Source of the DNA: Anaerolineae bacterium
GTDB taxonomy: Bacteria; Chloroflexota; Anaerolineae; Aggregatilineales; Phototrophicaceae
DNA length: 64,000 bases
Assembly (NCBI GenBank): GCA_022822545.1
Contig: JAJEBE010000054.1
Location: 141,099 to 205,098 of the forward strand
Direction of reading: 5' to 3'
Shown piece by piece: positions 15,747 to 25,674 of the stretch. The notes beneath the pieces were generated by a model. The model saw nothing but the letters and a program-made list of their open reading frames with translations. It did no database searches and was not told where the DNA came from. The position numbers and the translations under genes are program-made. The first letter of the stretch is position 1; each line of letters opens with the position of its first letter.

Positions 15747-16735
15747 GTGCCAGCCCCTTCAGCGATGACCTGATGGGCCAGTGGCAAGACAATGGCCTGG
15801 ACTTGCTCAAGCGTGCCGTTGGCGGTGCAGCCGGAGGCGAGCGTATGGCCGCCGCCGCCCAATTTGAAGGCCAGGTTGGCGACATCATAGCCGGGCTTGG
15901 CGCGAAAGCCGACTTCGACCTGGCGCTCGGGCAATTCTTTGAAGACGATAGAGACTTTGGCTTGGTCGACGTTTACGAGATAGCTGACCAATCCGCCATC
16001 GGTCATTTTGTCCAGGCCGACGCATTGAATATCGCGTTGACGTATGGCAGCGAAGATGAGGCCGCGGTCGAGACGAACGGTGGACAATACTCGCTTCCAT
16101 AGTTCGATCTCGGCATAGGGGCGGCTGTTTAGGGTTCTCGCCATGATTTGGGCGAGCGGGGCGCCTCGGTTCATCAAGTTGTGAGCGATCTCCAGGGTCT
16201 TGCTGTTGGTGGCGCTGATACGGAAGCCTTGCGTGTCGGTGACCAGCCCGGTCAGCAGAGCGCAGGCGACATCGGTCGAGATTTCGATGTCAAGGCAGCG
16301 CAAGAAATCATAGACGACCTCGACCGCCGCTACCGCCTGCGGGACGACCAGGTGAATATCGCCATAAGCCGTATTGGTTGGGTGATGATCGAGGTTGATA
16401 GTCCGCTCGCTATGCGCCAGGCCGTAAGCGCCGGCCGCGCCGATGCGTCCCAGGTCGCTGGAATCGACCGTGATCATGAGATCAAAGTCGCCCTCGGTGA
16501 CAGATGAAACTACGGAATCGCTGCCGGGAATGAAGCGAAGCTCTGGTGGGATGCCATCGTCGACGGCGGCGGTGACTTCTTTGCCGAGGGCGCGCAGGGG
16601 CTCGGCTATTCCCAGGAGCGAGCCGATGGCGTCGCCGTCCGGCGCGATATGGGCGACTACGAGCACAGTCCGCGCGCGCTGTACGGCGTCGGCGGCCGCT
16701 CGCCACTGCGGCTCGGAAAAGGCTTCAGTCTTCAT
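15743..16735 (-). CDS. nrnA: DHH-family phosphoesterase (NrnA-like oligoribonuclease/pAp phosphatase)
   Basis: 330 residues starting at ATG 16735, inside the end of rbfA; a longer upstream frame lies wholly within rbfA. It degrades short RNA oligonucleotides and 3'-phosphoadenosine 5'-phosphate. Motifs: VAHIAPDGDAIGSLLG, TVDSSDLGRIG, NLDHHPTNTAYG (the DHH), and the DHHA1 glycine motif GGGGHTLASGC near the end. Its place between rbfA and truB is the usual Chloroflexota/Firmicutes-like order. The gene name is by family, not proven. Confidence 0.9.
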   Translation of the reverse strand: MKTEAFSEPQWRAAADAVQRARTVLVVAHIAPDGDAIGSLLGIAEPLRALGKEVTAAVDDGIPPELRFIPGSDSVVSSVTEGDFDLMITVDSSDLGRIGAAGAYGLAHSERTINLDHHPTNTAYGDIHLVVPQAVAAVEVVYDFLRCLDIEISTDVACALLTGLVTDTQGFRISATNSKTLEIAHNLMNRGAPLAQIMARTLNSRPYAEIELWKRVLSTVRLDRGLIFAAIRQRDIQCVGLDKMTDGGLVSYLVNVDQAKVSIVFKELPERQVEVGFRAKPGYDVANLAFKLGGGGHTLASGCTANGTLEQVQAIVLPLAHQVIAEGAGT

Positions 16736-17099
16736 CGCCGGGGCTGTCGACAGATTCTTCGGGAATATCCAGCGCGGAGATGATTTTGTTGATGCGGTCG
16801 GCCTGCTCAAGCGTGTGATCCCACTGAAAGTGAAGCTCGGGTGTATGGCGCAAGCGGACGCGTTTGCCGACTTCGCGGCGCAAGAAGCCGTTGGCGCGCT
16901 TAAACGCCGCCATCACTTCGCGCTCGCGCGTGGCATCGCCGAGCGCTATGACATAGACGGTGGCGTGCACCAATTCGGGATCGAGCTTTACTTCGGTGAC
17001 GGACACCTCACGCAGGCGCGGATCGGACACTTCACGCAGGAGCAAGGCGCTGAGGATCTGGTGTATACGGTCGCTCATGCGACCTTGCTTGATGGACAT
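16725..17099 (-). CDS. rbfA: 30S ribosome-binding factor A
   Basis: 124 residues of KH-like fold; binds the 5' helix 1 of 16S rRNA in late 30S assembly and cold adaptation. Typical segments are RMSDRIHQILSALLLREVSDPRL, VYVIALGD and the LHFQWDHTLEQADRIN end. It starts 10 bp after infB and overlaps nrnA by 11 bp, so it is translated within the operon. Confidence 0.95.
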   Translation of the reverse strand: MSIKQGRMSDRIHQILSALLLREVSDPRLREVSVTEVKLDPELVHATVYVIALGDATREREVMAAFKRANGFLRREVGKRVRLRHTPELHFQWDHTLEQADRINKIISALDIPEESVDSPGDED

Positions 17100-17108
17100 T
17101 GATCTACC

Positions 17109-18920
17109 CTAGTTGACGCGCTCGCGCACGAAGAACTCGATGAGATCGCCCTCGCGATATTCGCTCACGCCATCCAAGCCGATGCCGCATTCGAAGCCGG
17201 CGCGCACTTCCCGAACATCTTCCTGAAAGCGCTTGAGCGAGGCGACGCCCACGCTATCGATGGTTAGCTTTTCGCCGCGTCTCACTCGCGCTTTGGCATT
17301 GCGCCGCGCCACGCCATCGCGGATCATGCAGCCAGCGATTAGCCCACTGCGGGGAATCCTGAAGATCTGGCGGACTTCGGCCACGCCAATGACGCGATTG
17401 GCGAACTTCGGCTCGAGCATGCCGTGCAAAGCCAATTCGATATCTTCAAAGAGCTTGTAAATGATTTGGTAGCGCCGTATTTCCACCCCTTGCACTTCGG
17501 CTGAGGCCAGAGCGGCATTATCAGCGCCGACGTTGAAACCGATGATGATGGCGTTTGACGCGCTGGCGAGCATGACATCGGACTCGGTGACGCGCCCGAC
17601 CTCCTGCCGCAAAACACGGACGCCGATCTGTTCTTCGTTTCGTTCAGAGATGTTTTGCAATTCATCCGTAATTGGCTGGATGGAACCTTGGACGTCCGCT
17701 TTAAGGACGATTGAAAGTTCCTTGGCGTCGCCGGATTGAAATTGCTTGAAGAATTCGTCCAGGGTCAGGGCGGCGGGCGTACCACCGTTGACATCGCGCA
17801 GGCGCTCTTCTTCGCGGCGATCCTGGGCGATGTTTCGGGCCGTTTTGTCGTTGGGCGCGATCTCGAACATGACGCCGGGAGCCGGCGGCAAATCCAGGCC
17901 CAAGACAGAGACGGGCATGGACGGCAGGGCGCGCTTGACGGCTTTGCCGGAAGAATCGAACATGGCCTTGACTCTGCCATAGGATGTGCCGGCGACGATG
18001 ACGTCGCCGCGTTTCATCGTGCCATTCATCACGAGAAGCGTAGCCATGGTGCCTTTGGTCTTATCGACTTCAGCCTCAATGACCGTGCCGCGCAGGCGGC
18101 CTTTGCGGTTGGCAACAATTGTATTGGAATCGGCGACGAGGATCAGGGCTTCCAGCAAGTCTTCAATACCGTCGCCGGATAGAGAGTCTATGGGGAGCAT
18201 CATGGTGGAGCCGTCCCAGTCGTCGGGAATCAGATCCAGTTCGGCGAGTTGCTGCTTGACCGTTTCCGGGCTGGCGTTGCGCCTATCGACTTTGGTAATG
18301 GCGACGACGATGGGGACGTTGGCGGCGCGGGCATGGTCGAGGGCCTCGCGAGTTGTTGGCATGACGCCGTCATCGGCGGCGACAACGAGGATGGCGATAT
18401 CCGCGCCGTGGGCGCCGCGAGCGCGCATGGCGGTGAAGGCTTCGTGACCGGGGGTATCGAGGAAGGTCAGGGCGCGGCCAGAGTGTTGGGCTTGGTAGGC
18501 GCCGATATGTTGCGTTATCCCGCCGGCTTCGCCTTCCGCCACAGCGGTTTTGCGTATGGTATCGAGCAGGGTGGTCTTGCCGTGATCGACATGGCCCAGG
18601 ATGGTGATGATAGGCGGGCGGGATGTGAGCGACTCAGCTGATTCGCCCTCGTACATCGCGCTCCATTTTTCTTCGCGCTCTTCGGCGCGTTTGACTTCTT
18701 CTTGCGCGGCCGCTTCTTCGCTGGCGGATTTGGCGACGAAGCCAAGCTCTTCGACGACGATAGCGGCGGTGTCAAAGTCGATGGTCTGGTTAATAGAAGC
18801 CATGATCCCGTTGGAGATCAGGGTTTTCATGACATCGATGGGACTAGTATCTATGAGAGTCGCCAATTCGCGGACGACTACATAATCCGGTATCAGGATT
18901 TCTCTTGGTGCTTCTTCCAT
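17109..18920 (-). CDS. infB: Translation initiation factor IF-2 (compact form)
   Basis: 603 residues. GTPase that brings fMet-tRNA to the 30S initiation complex. GHVDHGKTTLLD (G1), GGITQHIGAYQ (G2), FLDTPGHEAF (G3) and AITKVDR (G4, Thr for the usual Asn) are present, followed by domains II to IV. It lacks the long repetitive N-terminal extension seen in many bacteria; only one short N-terminal IF2_N domain (residues 8-60) is left. GGAGGT lies just before the ATG. It follows ylxR in the operon. Confidence 0.96.
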   Translation of the reverse strand: MEEAPREILIPDYVVVRELATLIDTSPIDVMKTLISNGIMASINQTIDFDTAAIVVEELGFVAKSASEEAAAQEEVKRAEEREEKWSAMYEGESAESLTSRPPIITILGHVDHGKTTLLDTIRKTAVAEGEAGGITQHIGAYQAQHSGRALTFLDTPGHEAFTAMRARGAHGADIAILVVAADDGVMPTTREALDHARAANVPIVVAITKVDRRNASPETVKQQLAELDLIPDDWDGSTMMLPIDSLSGDGIEDLLEALILVADSNTIVANRKGRLRGTVIEAEVDKTKGTMATLLVMNGTMKRGDVIVAGTSYGRVKAMFDSSGKAVKRALPSMPVSVLGLDLPPAPGVMFEIAPNDKTARNIAQDRREEERLRDVNGGTPAALTLDEFFKQFQSGDAKELSIVLKADVQGSIQPITDELQNISERNEEQIGVRVLRQEVGRVTESDVMLASASNAIIIGFNVGADNAALASAEVQGVEIRRYQIIYKLFEDIELALHGMLEPKFANRVIGVAEVRQIFRIPRSGLIAGCMIRDGVARRNAKARVRRGEKLTIDSVGVASLKRFQEDVREVRAGFECGIGLDGVSEYREGDLIEFFVRERVN

Positions 18921-18991
18921 ACCTACCTCCTTCAGTTGTGGCGACTGTTTGAGGCAGGATGGTCAGTCCCGCCTCGGCTAGCGTGGCTGGT

Positions 18992-19252
18992 TCATGAGGG
19001 TGTCATCTGCCGCAGGTAATCACGGTCGCCATCGCTCAATTTTCGGCGCAGCGCGCGGCTCAACTGCATGTGCGCCGCAGCTTTCATCCAGCACTCTTTG
19101 TTTTGACACAAATAAGCGCCGCGCCCATTCATTTTTCCTGACTCGTCAATCATCAAACTTCCATCGGCTATGACAAGACGAATGAGATCGCGCTTGTCCG
19201 TCTTCAGGCGGCATACCACACAACTGCGCTGAGGCTTGTGTTTGACAGGCAT
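18992..19252 (-). CDS. YlxR family (DUF448) RNA-binding protein
   Basis: 86 residues with the family core: RSCVVCRLKTDKRDLIRLV, then NGRGAYLCQNKECWMKA and a basic helix SRALRRKL. YlxR proteins bind RNA (RnpM in Bacillus affects RNase P) and always sit between nusA and infB, as here. The cysteines CVVC and CQNKEC may bind zinc. Nothing unusual in length. Confidence 0.93.
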   Translation of the reverse strand: MPVKHKPQRSCVVCRLKTDKRDLIRLVIADGSLMIDESGKMNGRGAYLCQNKECWMKAAAHMQLSRALRRKLSDGDRDYLRQMTPS

Positions 19253-19272
19253 CGTCAGCCTCTACCGGGGAA

Positions 19273-21501
19273 CTAGAAGTCGTAATCTTCCCACTCTTCT
19301 TCATCCCAACTGCCGCGCCCGCCTTTGCGCCGCCGTTTGGCGATGACTTCACCGCTCTGCTCGTCCAAGACGAGCTGTCTGCGTTTCTGGCGGTCTTTAC
19401 GCCGCTGATTCTTGCCTTTGCGCAGTTCAAGTTCGAATTCCCGTTCGCCTTCTTCCTCAGTTTCAAAGTCGGCTTCGCGCTCTGATTCACGTTGCGGGGG
19501 TTGGTCAACCACAGGCGCAATCGGTTGAACGCCCGGCTCAACACTATCGGCGCTCAACTCGGCTTTCGCTTCCGGCGCCGGCACGATGGGCTGGCCAAAG
19601 GCGTCGACCAGGACTTCCGGCTGCTCTTCCTCGAGCGCGGGTTCAGAGACGGATTCCACATCATCAGGCGCGGTTGCTTCGGCCGCATCGCTCTGCTCTA
19701 CAGCGTCAGCGGCGTCAAGCAGTTCGCTGTCTTCCTCTTCTTCGGATTCTTCGATGGAAATCGCTTCTTCCAGCAGTTGATCAATATCAGCGGCCATGAT
19801 GGTATCAAGCGCAGCCTGCAATTCCGGCATGGGATCAAAGTAACGCGGTTCTTCGACCGGCTCGCTATCCAGTTCGGTCTCGATTTGCTCATCGGTTTCC
19901 GCGGCAGTCACTGGGTCGGTCTCCGGCGCCGGCTCGTCATCAGGTGCTGCCGCCGCACCTGTGTCCGGCTCTGGCGCAGGCTCGGAAACTTGCTCCGGGG
20001 CAAGCTCGGCGACAGGCTCGCCCGCCGGCTCGTCCTCCAAGTCGGGCGCTGGCAGGACCTGCAAATGCGCCAAGCGGCGCTGCAGCACTTCTTCCTTGAC
20101 AAGGCTGTTCAACATCACTTCGCCGATGTTTTCAAATGGTTCAAGCGCATCAAGCATCTCTTGCGAGACTGCCAGCACATCGAGCGGCAGTTCGAAGAGT
20201 TTCGGCGGAAGCGTTGCGCGGATGGCTTCGCGCTGTTGCAGATATATCTCACGCGCTTCATCGCGCTGCTGTTGCAGCAACTGTTCGACGATATCGGCAA
20301 AGCGGGCGAGGGACTTAAATTCTTCCGGCATGACGGCCAGATCGAGGCGCTTCTTCTCCATGATACGCAAGGATTCCGCGATCAGGTCGGCATAACGATC
20401 GGCGAGCCCGGCAAGCGGGGGCGCGTCCAGGTTATCCAGGGCGTTCTGAACTGTTTCGGCGACGCTCTTGATATCTATTCGCCATCCGGTCAGTTTCGCG
20501 GCGAGGCGGGCGTTTTGGCCTTCACGCCCGATCGCGAGGGACAGTTGGTCTTCCGGCACGAGGACCACTGCCGTCTTGCCATCGATGGGGTCGTCGTCGA
20601 GGTAGACGCCGGCGACGCGCGCCGGGCTCAATGCCTTGGAGATGAAGGCGACGGCATCAGTGTTCCATTCGATGACATCGATTTTTTCGTTGTGGAGTTC
20701 CTTGACGATGTTCTGGATGCGAATGCCGCGCATGCCGACGCAGGCGCCGACGGGGTCGATGCCGTCTTGCAGCGCGGCGACAGCGACTTTCGAGCGGTGG
20801 CCCGCTTCACGAGCGATGTTTTTGATTTCAACCTGGCCGTTGTATATCTCAGGCACTTCGTATTCCAGCAGGCGCCGCAGCATATTTCGATGCGCCCGGC
20901 TGACGAGAATTTGGGGGCCGCGGTTGCTCTTTGAGACTTCCACCACATAAACGCGGATCTTTTCGTGAGTGCGGTAGCGTTCGCCCGGGATCTGCTCTTT
21001 GCGGGGCAATTCCGCTTCGGCTCGGCCGAGACTGAGTGTGACCTTGCGCATATTGGTGCTTTGCACTGTGCCGGTAATCAAGTCGCCTTCGCGGTTGATG
21101 AACTCATCGTAGAGCGAGTTGCGTTCCGCTTCGCGAATTTTCTGGAGTATGACTTGCTTGGCCGTTTGGGCGGCGATGCGCCCGAAACTTCGCGTGGTAT
21201 GTTCGACTTGCACCATCACGACATCGTAGAGTTGCGCCTCCGGGTTATAGAAGCGGGCGCGTTCCAAAGTCACTTCGGTGGCGTCGCTGTAGACTTCGTC
21301 GACAACTTCTTTTTCAACGAACACTTTGGCGCGTCCGGTATCGGGGTCAATTTCGGCTTCAATCGCCTGAGCGGCGCTGGCGCCAGTATCTTTACGATAG
21401 GCGGAGACCAAGGCGCTTTGCAGGGCATCCAATACGATATCGGATGGCAGCGCGCGTGTCTGCGCGATTTCGTTGAAGGCGATTTGCAGTTCGTTCGACA
21501 T
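19273..21501 (-). CDS. nusA: Transcription termination/antitermination protein NusA with a long acidic tail
   Basis: 742 residues from the ATG at 21501 ([16 protein letters not shown]); a longer frame start has no family match. The N-terminal RNA-polymerase domain, S1 domain, and two KH domains ([38 protein letters not shown]) fill about residues 1-370. Then a helical region (370-470) and an unusual C-terminal part of about 270 residues, extremely rich in Glu, Asp, Ala and Pro, ending in a basic cluster ([15 protein letters not shown]) and a final acidic [10 protein letters not shown]. There is no E. coli-type AR2 repeat. It is first in the operon; no rimP precedes it. Confidence 0.94.
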   Translation of the reverse strand: MSNELQIAFNEIAQTRALPSDIVLDALQSALVSAYRKDTGASAAQAIEAEIDPDTGRAKVFVEKEVVDEVYSDATEVTLERARFYNPEAQLYDVVMVQVEHTTRSFGRIAAQTAKQVILQKIREAERNSLYDEFINREGDLITGTVQSTNMRKVTLSLGRAEAELPRKEQIPGERYRTHEKIRVYVVEVSKSNRGPQILVSRAHRNMLRRLLEYEVPEIYNGQVEIKNIAREAGHRSKVAVAALQDGIDPVGACVGMRGIRIQNIVKELHNEKIDVIEWNTDAVAFISKALSPARVAGVYLDDDPIDGKTAVVLVPEDQLSLAIGREGQNARLAAKLTGWRIDIKSVAETVQNALDNLDAPPLAGLADRYADLIAESLRIMEKKRLDLAVMPEEFKSLARFADIVEQLLQQQRDEAREIYLQQREAIRATLPPKLFELPLDVLAVSQEMLDALEPFENIGEVMLNSLVKEEVLQRRLAHLQVLPAPDLEDEPAGEPVAELAPEQVSEPAPEPDTGAAAAPDDEPAPETDPVTAAETDEQIETELDSEPVEEPRYFDPMPELQAALDTIMAADIDQLLEEAISIEESEEEEDSELLDAADAVEQSDAAEATAPDDVESVSEPALEEEQPEVLVDAFGQPIVPAPEAKAELSADSVEPGVQPIAPVVDQPPQRESEREADFETEEEGEREFELELRKGKNQRRKDRQKRRQLVLDEQSGEVIAKRRRKGGRGSWDEEEWEDYDF

Positions 21502-21566
21502 TTTGCCTGTCTCCAACAGTCGAGCTGTAAGATGTTCCTTGATGTATGGCAGCCCGATATAAAACG

Positions 21567-21589
21567 AAAAGTGGGGGCTTCCCACTTTT
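21567..21589 (-). terminator. Rho-independent terminator before nusA
   Basis: A perfect 9-bp stem AAAAGTGGG/CCCACTTTT with a 5-nt loop is followed on the minus strand by CGTTTTAT. It should end transcripts from the Agl23/NHL gene (stop at 21721) and insulate the nusA operon. On the plus strand it also has a T-run but no gene upstream. Confidence 0.65.
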
Positions 21590-21720
21590 TCCGAACACTT
21601 GCATTCCCATCAAGTTTAGCACGCGGCACAGGCCGAGTCAAGGCATATCGCCTGGCTTCAACTGCTTGTCAGTCGCTTATGTTGACATAGAAGTTCGCGA
21701 TTGCCAAATCGGCATAGGAC

Positions 21721-24700
21721 TCACTCCAGGAGGAAGGGCGGGAATTTCAGAAGTTTGCCGGCGGCGGAATCGCTGACATATACGAAGCCGGCGTCGTCAA
21801 CCGCGATGCCGCCGATCTCCTGGAATTGCCCGGCAGAAGCTGAATCGCCGGATTCGCCAAAGGAGCCGAGGCAGTCGCCGGCTGTGTTGTAAACCAGGAT
21901 GCGTTGGCCGTCCGGGTCGGTAATATATAGCGTGTCCCGGTTTTCATCGAGGGCCAGATAGGGTCGGTTGAAGACGTGGTTGTACCAGCCGCGGACGCGG
22001 AAATCTGTCAAGTAGCTACCGTTCGCATCAAATACCGAGACGCGTCGATTCCAGGTATCGGCCACGAAGAGCCGGCCATCAGAGTGAGTCGCCAAGCCAC
22101 TCGGCTCATCCAGCTCGCCGGGGCCGCTGCCGCCGCCGCCGATATCAAATTGATAGACGGCCGCGCCATTTTCCAGTGTATAGACGCGGATTCGCTTGTT
22201 GCCGGTATCGGCAATATAAATTCTTTCGGCGTCGTGACCGGCCACATCGCGCGGTCCCCAAAAAGCGTCCCTAGGCTCGACCGGCGCGTCAAATCCAAAT
22301 TCGCCGGCGCTGCCCCATGCGGTTAGTAGCTGGCCTTGAGGATCCAGATGCAGAATGCGGTAGTTCCAGGTGTCCACCACGAGCAGGTCATCATCGGGCA
22401 GGACCGCCACACTATTGGGACGAACGAGGGTATATTGGCCTGACGCGCCAAAACGCTGGAGGTATTGGCCTTCAGTGGTATAGGCGTGGACGAGATTGGC
22501 GTTTTCATCAGCGACGTAGACTTTGCCGTTGCCGACCGACAGGGCGAGGGGATGGGCCAGGGCCTCGGCTTCCGCATCGAGATCAAGCAGGGGCGTCACA
22601 AGTCGCCAATTGGCGGCGCAGGGATTAATCTCTGTGGGGATCGTGCTCTTCACCTCGCCTTCGCCGACGCCATATTCCCAGATCTTCGAAGCGAAATCTT
22701 TGCGGATGTAGACATGCATCCGATCAGAAACTGGCCAGTTGATCAGGGAGAAATCTTTGCCGGCGGCGTCGCCGTATTGGTCATAATCGCGGGACCACCA
22801 GATATCAAAGATGCCTTTGCGCAGCGCGGCGCCGTCGGTGTTTTCGGGCGAGAAATCGAGAACGTTCAAGATCCTTTGCGGCGTCAGCCCGAAATATTCT
22901 TGCATGGGCCACCACATGCGCATGTGGTCGCGGCGGATATAACGATCTTCGAGGAAGGGTTCGACATCGCCGCGATGTCCCGCGCCAACCACGACAAAGA
23001 CGGCGTCCTCGGTGTTTTGCACGGTGGGGTTGCCGCCGACGAATACCGCGTCGGTGAAGTTGCGGAAGTACCAGCTATAGGGCCAGGATACTTCGTCGTC
23101 GTAGACAAACTTGAGATCGAGGCCGTCGGTAATACGCAGGCTCATTTCTTCAATATCATCCAGCACCCATTTTACGGCTGGGCCGGCATGGGCGTAGACG
23201 AGAAATTCGGTAGGAAGGTCATAGTTGATGAATGAGGCCATCCAGGCGGCGCGGAAGGTGAGCAAGCTCAGCAGACTGAAAATTGCTAGCGCCAGAATGC
23301 GCCGGATATGCAGCCAACTGGATTGGCGCGCCAGCCGCAGGAGCACGTAACTCAGGCTGACGGCGACGATCAAGGAGGCCAGCCAGGCGTAGGTGCGTTC
23401 AAGCTCTGCTTTGGCAAGACCCATGAAGGGCGAATCGCCGGCGATGAGGGCGCCGATCACTTGCGCCAGGCTGACCAGGAACAGGGGGGAAAGCAGCAGG
23501 GCGATCCAGCCGCGGGCCAGGAATTGTGATTTGCGAATGCGTGAAAAGACGCCGCCGAAATACCAGGCGGATATCAAAATCATCGGTGTGGTGAGATGGG
23601 CGCCGAGCCAGGGCATTTTCTCGCCTGCCAGCGAGTAGCCGACCAGATTGAGCATCGCCCACCAGGCGAGCAATAGCAGGAAGGGCAGCCGGTCCAGCTT
23701 GGCAGCGGACGGCTCGTTTTCGGGGGAATCCGCGCTTGGAGGCGATTCAGGCTCTAGTTCGGCCGCTGCGCTTGGCTCGGCGTCGTCCTCATTGGGGTTT
23801 GCGGCCGCTTTGAAATAAGCTTTCAGTTTTTCTTGAGTTTGTCGCCGGCTGAAGTCTTCGAGTTCGACAAGGTGTCTTTTCCGCGATTTCCAGAAGCGGG
23901 CGACGCCGGCGAACATCGCGCTGATCGTGCCGATGACCGGCAGGAATTCGTAGGTGGGCATGATGATCAGCAAGTAGTAATACTGCGGCTGGCTGCCGCG
24001 GCGCACGCCTTGCTGCTCCAGCCAGTATCCCAGGCTGTAGATCATGCCAGTGCCGAGCCCGGCAATGTTGGTGAAGACGCTGGTGAAGAAAAAGGCGAAG
24101 AGGATATGGAATATCGCTGAGGCGATCAGCCAGCGCTTCCAGTTCCAGGTCAAGCCGATGACAAGAGAAAGCAATGCCAACGGGGCAAATACTGACGCGC
24201 CGACCAGGAACTGCCCGATCTGGGCGGCGTCAGCCAGGCTCGGGAGGTTTTGCAGGAGACCGTAAAGGCCGGCCGGCAATGACTCGGCCAAATTGCTAAA
24301 GTCGTTATGTGATCCGCCCATGAGGCGCGTGAAGAGGGCGGTCGTCCAGGGCAAGATCAGCGTGAGTATGAGCACCAGCAGATCGACTTCGGGGAAGCGG
24401 TAGAGATAGCCCCAGAAGCCGCTTCCATTGCCTTTATCCTCGGCCAGCTTGTCTTCAGCGGCAGCGCGGCGAGCATCGCGAATCAGGTAGGCGGCCGCGG
24501 CAAGCGCGATCAGCCAAAGGGCAAGTGCGGGCGCCCAGCGGATCGTCGTGCCGGGCGCGGCATCGATCGATTCAGCTTGATCGGCGTCCGGGATGGCCGG
24601 CTCAGCAGTCTCGGCGGGGCTGGGAAAATGAGAAAGTTCTTCGATGAACAGGAGGCCGCCGGCGGTAACGAGGGCAAGGAGGAAAATCAGCAGGACTTCG

Positions 24701-25626
24701 CGCCAGGGAATGCGGCTCCAGCGGCCGCGAAAGGCGAAGAGGGCGGTCGACACGAGCACGAACATACCGGCAAAGATGGACAGGGCCATCCAGCGCAACC
24801 AACTGGAACGGTCCAGATCCGACAGGTCTTGCAGGGGCGTGCCTCGGCCTGCGATGATCTCGGCCGGTACGATATCGACAACGATATACATGCCCAGCGT
24901 TATCATCCCGCCGAGCAAGATTCCGAGGATGATGGACTGAAACAGGTAGCGTCCGCCAAAGTCATAGTGATGCTGCGCCAGGCGGACCAGAAAATAGATC
25001 GTCAGGAAGCTGCCGAAGATGGCGATGTAGATAAACGCCGTTTCTTTAGAGCCCAGGTTGAGGATCATCGCGGCCGCGAATATATATAGCCAGAGTGCGC
25101 GGCGGCGGAAACGAGGCGATCCGTCCAGATACATAAGAACACAGTAGGCCATGACCATGGCGAAGAAAATCGAGGGCGTATCGTGGCGGATATAGCGGTT
25201 GTAATACAAGAGCAGCGGCGAGATAAGCAGCATCAGCGAGGCCAGGAGCGCGCCCCAGCGGCCAAGCCACTTGCGCCAGAGCAAGGGAAACATCACCATC
25301 ATGACGCCGAGCAAGGCGGTGTATATCCGCCCGGAAAAGTCGCTATCGCCGAAGAGATAGAAGGAGAAGGCGGTCGCATGAAAGAGCACGGGGCCGTGCA
25401 TTAGCGGTGTGTGCTGGAAGTTGCCTTCGTTATAGAGGTTGTATGAGAAACGCGTGTGCAGGCTTTCGTCGTGGCTCATCACGCGCGCGTCCAACATGTG
25501 AAAGCGGGTGAAGACCGCCAACAAGAAGATGATGATATAGGCGGCCAACTCCCAGTTTACGGGGAGGCCTTGGGATAGCGCGCGGCTTAAGGCATTGTCT
25601 TCCTGCTGATTAGGGGCAGTAATCAT
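21721..25626 (-). CDS. Agl23-type GT-C membrane protein fused to an NHL beta-propeller
   Basis: 1,301 residues. Residues 25-600 and 650-800 hold many membrane helices with a PMT/TIGR03663-like start: VMSHDESLHTRFSYNLY (the acidic DE pair after helix 1 is the GT-C metal/substrate site) and YNRYIRHDTPSIFFAM. TIGR03663 proteins are linked to flippase and archaeal Agl clusters. A soluble region (about 800-1000) follows, then a C-terminal six-bladed NHL propeller (about 1000-1301) with repeated DTWNYRILHLD, DTGNKRIRVY and DTWNRRVSVFD units. It is the last gene of the minus-strand glycan operon, 48 bp after the anti-sigma gene. Probable lipid-linked sugar transferase with an outer carbohydrate- or protein-binding propeller; substrate unknown. 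Confidence 0.82.
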   Translation of the reverse strand: MITAPNQQEDNALSRALSQGLPVNWELAAYIIIFLLAVFTRFHMLDARVMSHDESLHTRFSYNLYNEGNFQHTPLMHGPVLFHATAFSFYLFGDSDFSGRIYTALLGVMMVMFPLLWRKWLGRWGALLASLMLLISPLLLYYNRYIRHDTPSIFFAMVMAYCVLMYLDGSPRFRRRALWLYIFAAAMILNLGSKETAFIYIAIFGSFLTIYFLVRLAQHHYDFGGRYLFQSIILGILLGGMITLGMYIVVDIVPAEIIAGRGTPLQDLSDLDRSSWLRWMALSIFAGMFVLVSTALFAFRGRWSRIPWREVLLIFLLALVTAGGLLFIEELSHFPSPAETAEPAIPDADQAESIDAAPGTTIRWAPALALWLIALAAAAYLIRDARRAAAEDKLAEDKGNGSGFWGYLYRFPEVDLLVLILTLILPWTTALFTRLMGGSHNDFSNLAESLPAGLYGLLQNLPSLADAAQIGQFLVGASVFAPLALLSLVIGLTWNWKRWLIASAIFHILFAFFFTSVFTNIAGLGTGMIYSLGYWLEQQGVRRGSQPQYYYLLIIMPTYEFLPVIGTISAMFAGVARFWKSRKRHLVELEDFSRRQTQEKLKAYFKAAANPNEDDAEPSAAAELEPESPPSADSPENEPSAAKLDRLPFLLLLAWWAMLNLVGYSLAGEKMPWLGAHLTTPMILISAWYFGGVFSRIRKSQFLARGWIALLLSPLFLVSLAQVIGALIAGDSPFMGLAKAELERTYAWLASLIVAVSLSYVLLRLARQSSWLHIRRILALAIFSLLSLLTFRAAWMASFINYDLPTEFLVYAHAGPAVKWVLDDIEEMSLRITDGLDLKFVYDDEVSWPYSWYFRNFTDAVFVGGNPTVQNTEDAVFVVVGAGHRGDVEPFLEDRYIRRDHMRMWWPMQEYFGLTPQRILNVLDFSPENTDGAALRKGIFDIWWSRDYDQYGDAAGKDFSLINWPVSDRMHVYIRKDFASKIWEYGVGEGEVKSTIPTEINPCAANWRLVTPLLDLDAEAEALAHPLALSVGNGKVYVADENANLVHAYTTEGQYLQRFGASGQYTLVRPNSVAVLPDDDLLVVDTWNYRILHLDPQGQLLTAWGSAGEFGFDAPVEPRDAFWGPRDVAGHDAERIYIADTGNKRIRVYTLENGAAVYQFDIGGGGSGPGELDEPSGLATHSDGRLFVADTWNRRVSVFDANGSYLTDFRVRGWYNHVFNRPYLALDENRDTLYITDPDGQRILVYNTAGDCLGSFGESGDSASAGQFQEIGGIAVDDAGFVYVSDSAAGKLLKFPPFLLE

Positions 25627-25674
25627 GTTGTATCAATAGGCGGTCGTTTACTGGTCAAGGTGGCGGGGCCGGCG

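Noticed and set aside
19492..20934. 480-residue plus-strand frame
   Set aside because: Opposite nusA; no family likeness, and nusA motifs are clear.
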